This document shows, in pieces, positions 32,635 to 32,650 of a stretch of 32,650 nt of DNA. How positions within the stretch are numbered: position 1 is the first letter of the stretch; each line of letters begins with the position of its first letter. The notes beneath the pieces were generated by a model. It did not search any database. It was not told the DNA's origin and saw only the letters and a program-made list of their open reading frames with translations. The position numbers were made by a program, and so were the translations under genes. Source of the stretch: Actinomycetes bacterium (GTDB lineage Bacteria; Actinomycetota; CALGFH01); contig JASLBL010000047.1 in assembly GCA_030146615.1 (NCBI GenBank), positions 1 through 32,650 on the forward strand, in the 5' to 3' direction.

Positions 32635-32650
32635 TATCGGGAATCGCGTC

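Noticed and set aside
1..32650. tRNA, rRNA, IS elements, prophage or attachment sites
   Set aside because: Gaps between genes are short and none contains cloverleaf-like sequence; no transposase, integrase or terminal repeats were seen.

Overview
The window is about 32.6 kb of very GC-rich (roughly 70%), densely coded DNA. Its gene content points to an actinobacterium (Actinomycetota): a ROK-type xylose regulator, short overlapping operons, frequent GTG/TTG starts, FIST and PilT genes, and several promoters of the leaderless TANNNT type. No rRNA or tRNA gene is present, so I cannot place it more precisely; an uncultured or deep-branching lineage is possible but is inference. No IS element, integrase, prophage gene or CRISPR array was seen. 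No gap between genes exceeds 200 bp.

Left part (1-8442). A MOSC protein (cut by the window edge) follows a PhoD-like phosphatase on the minus strand. Divergent from them is a membrane protein of the UnbU/RnfD type. It converges on a minus-strand operon that reads ROK regulator, UnbV-type FG-GAP/ASPIC protein, then an M24 pita-bread protein lacking two metal-ligand aspartates. UnbU and UnbV are best known from enediyne antibiotic clusters, but no enediyne polyketide synthase is here.

Xylose block (8443-14606). Divergent from the ROK regulator is a complete xylose uptake and entry operon: binding lipoprotein xylF, permease xylH, single-domain ATPase xylG, xylose isomerase xylA (large, class II form) and xylulokinase xylB.

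Middle (14662-25377). A SixA-like phosphatase is followed by an operon of alpha/beta hydrolase, stand-alone prephenate-dehydratase-like protein and small membrane protein. Next come a minus-strand M20 peptidase and TSUP transporter, then a plus-strand sugar operon (Gfo/Idh/MocA oxidoreductase, MDR dehydrogenase, ROK kinase). Minus-strand genes for a GT4 glycosyltransferase and a PQQ-type sugar dehydrogenase lipoprotein follow. Two of these proteins (TSUP and Gfo/Idh/MocA) carry low-complexity tandem-repeat inserts, and each insert contains the same 11-mer.

Right part (25431-32650). A solitary PilT ATPase gene ends at a strong hairpin. A dienelactone hydrolase gene is followed by a yybP-ykoY (manganese) riboswitch, which leads into a sodium/calcium-exchanger-family gene. 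That gene converges on a second CaCA antiporter, which lies in an operon with a FIST-domain protein. The window ends with an M15-like protein whose zinc-ligand aspartate is replaced by alanine, and an operator-like inverted repeat.

The items most worth follow-up are the UnbU/UnbV/M24 group tied to the xylose regulator, the manganese riboswitch with its apparent translational switch, and the shared repeat inserts.
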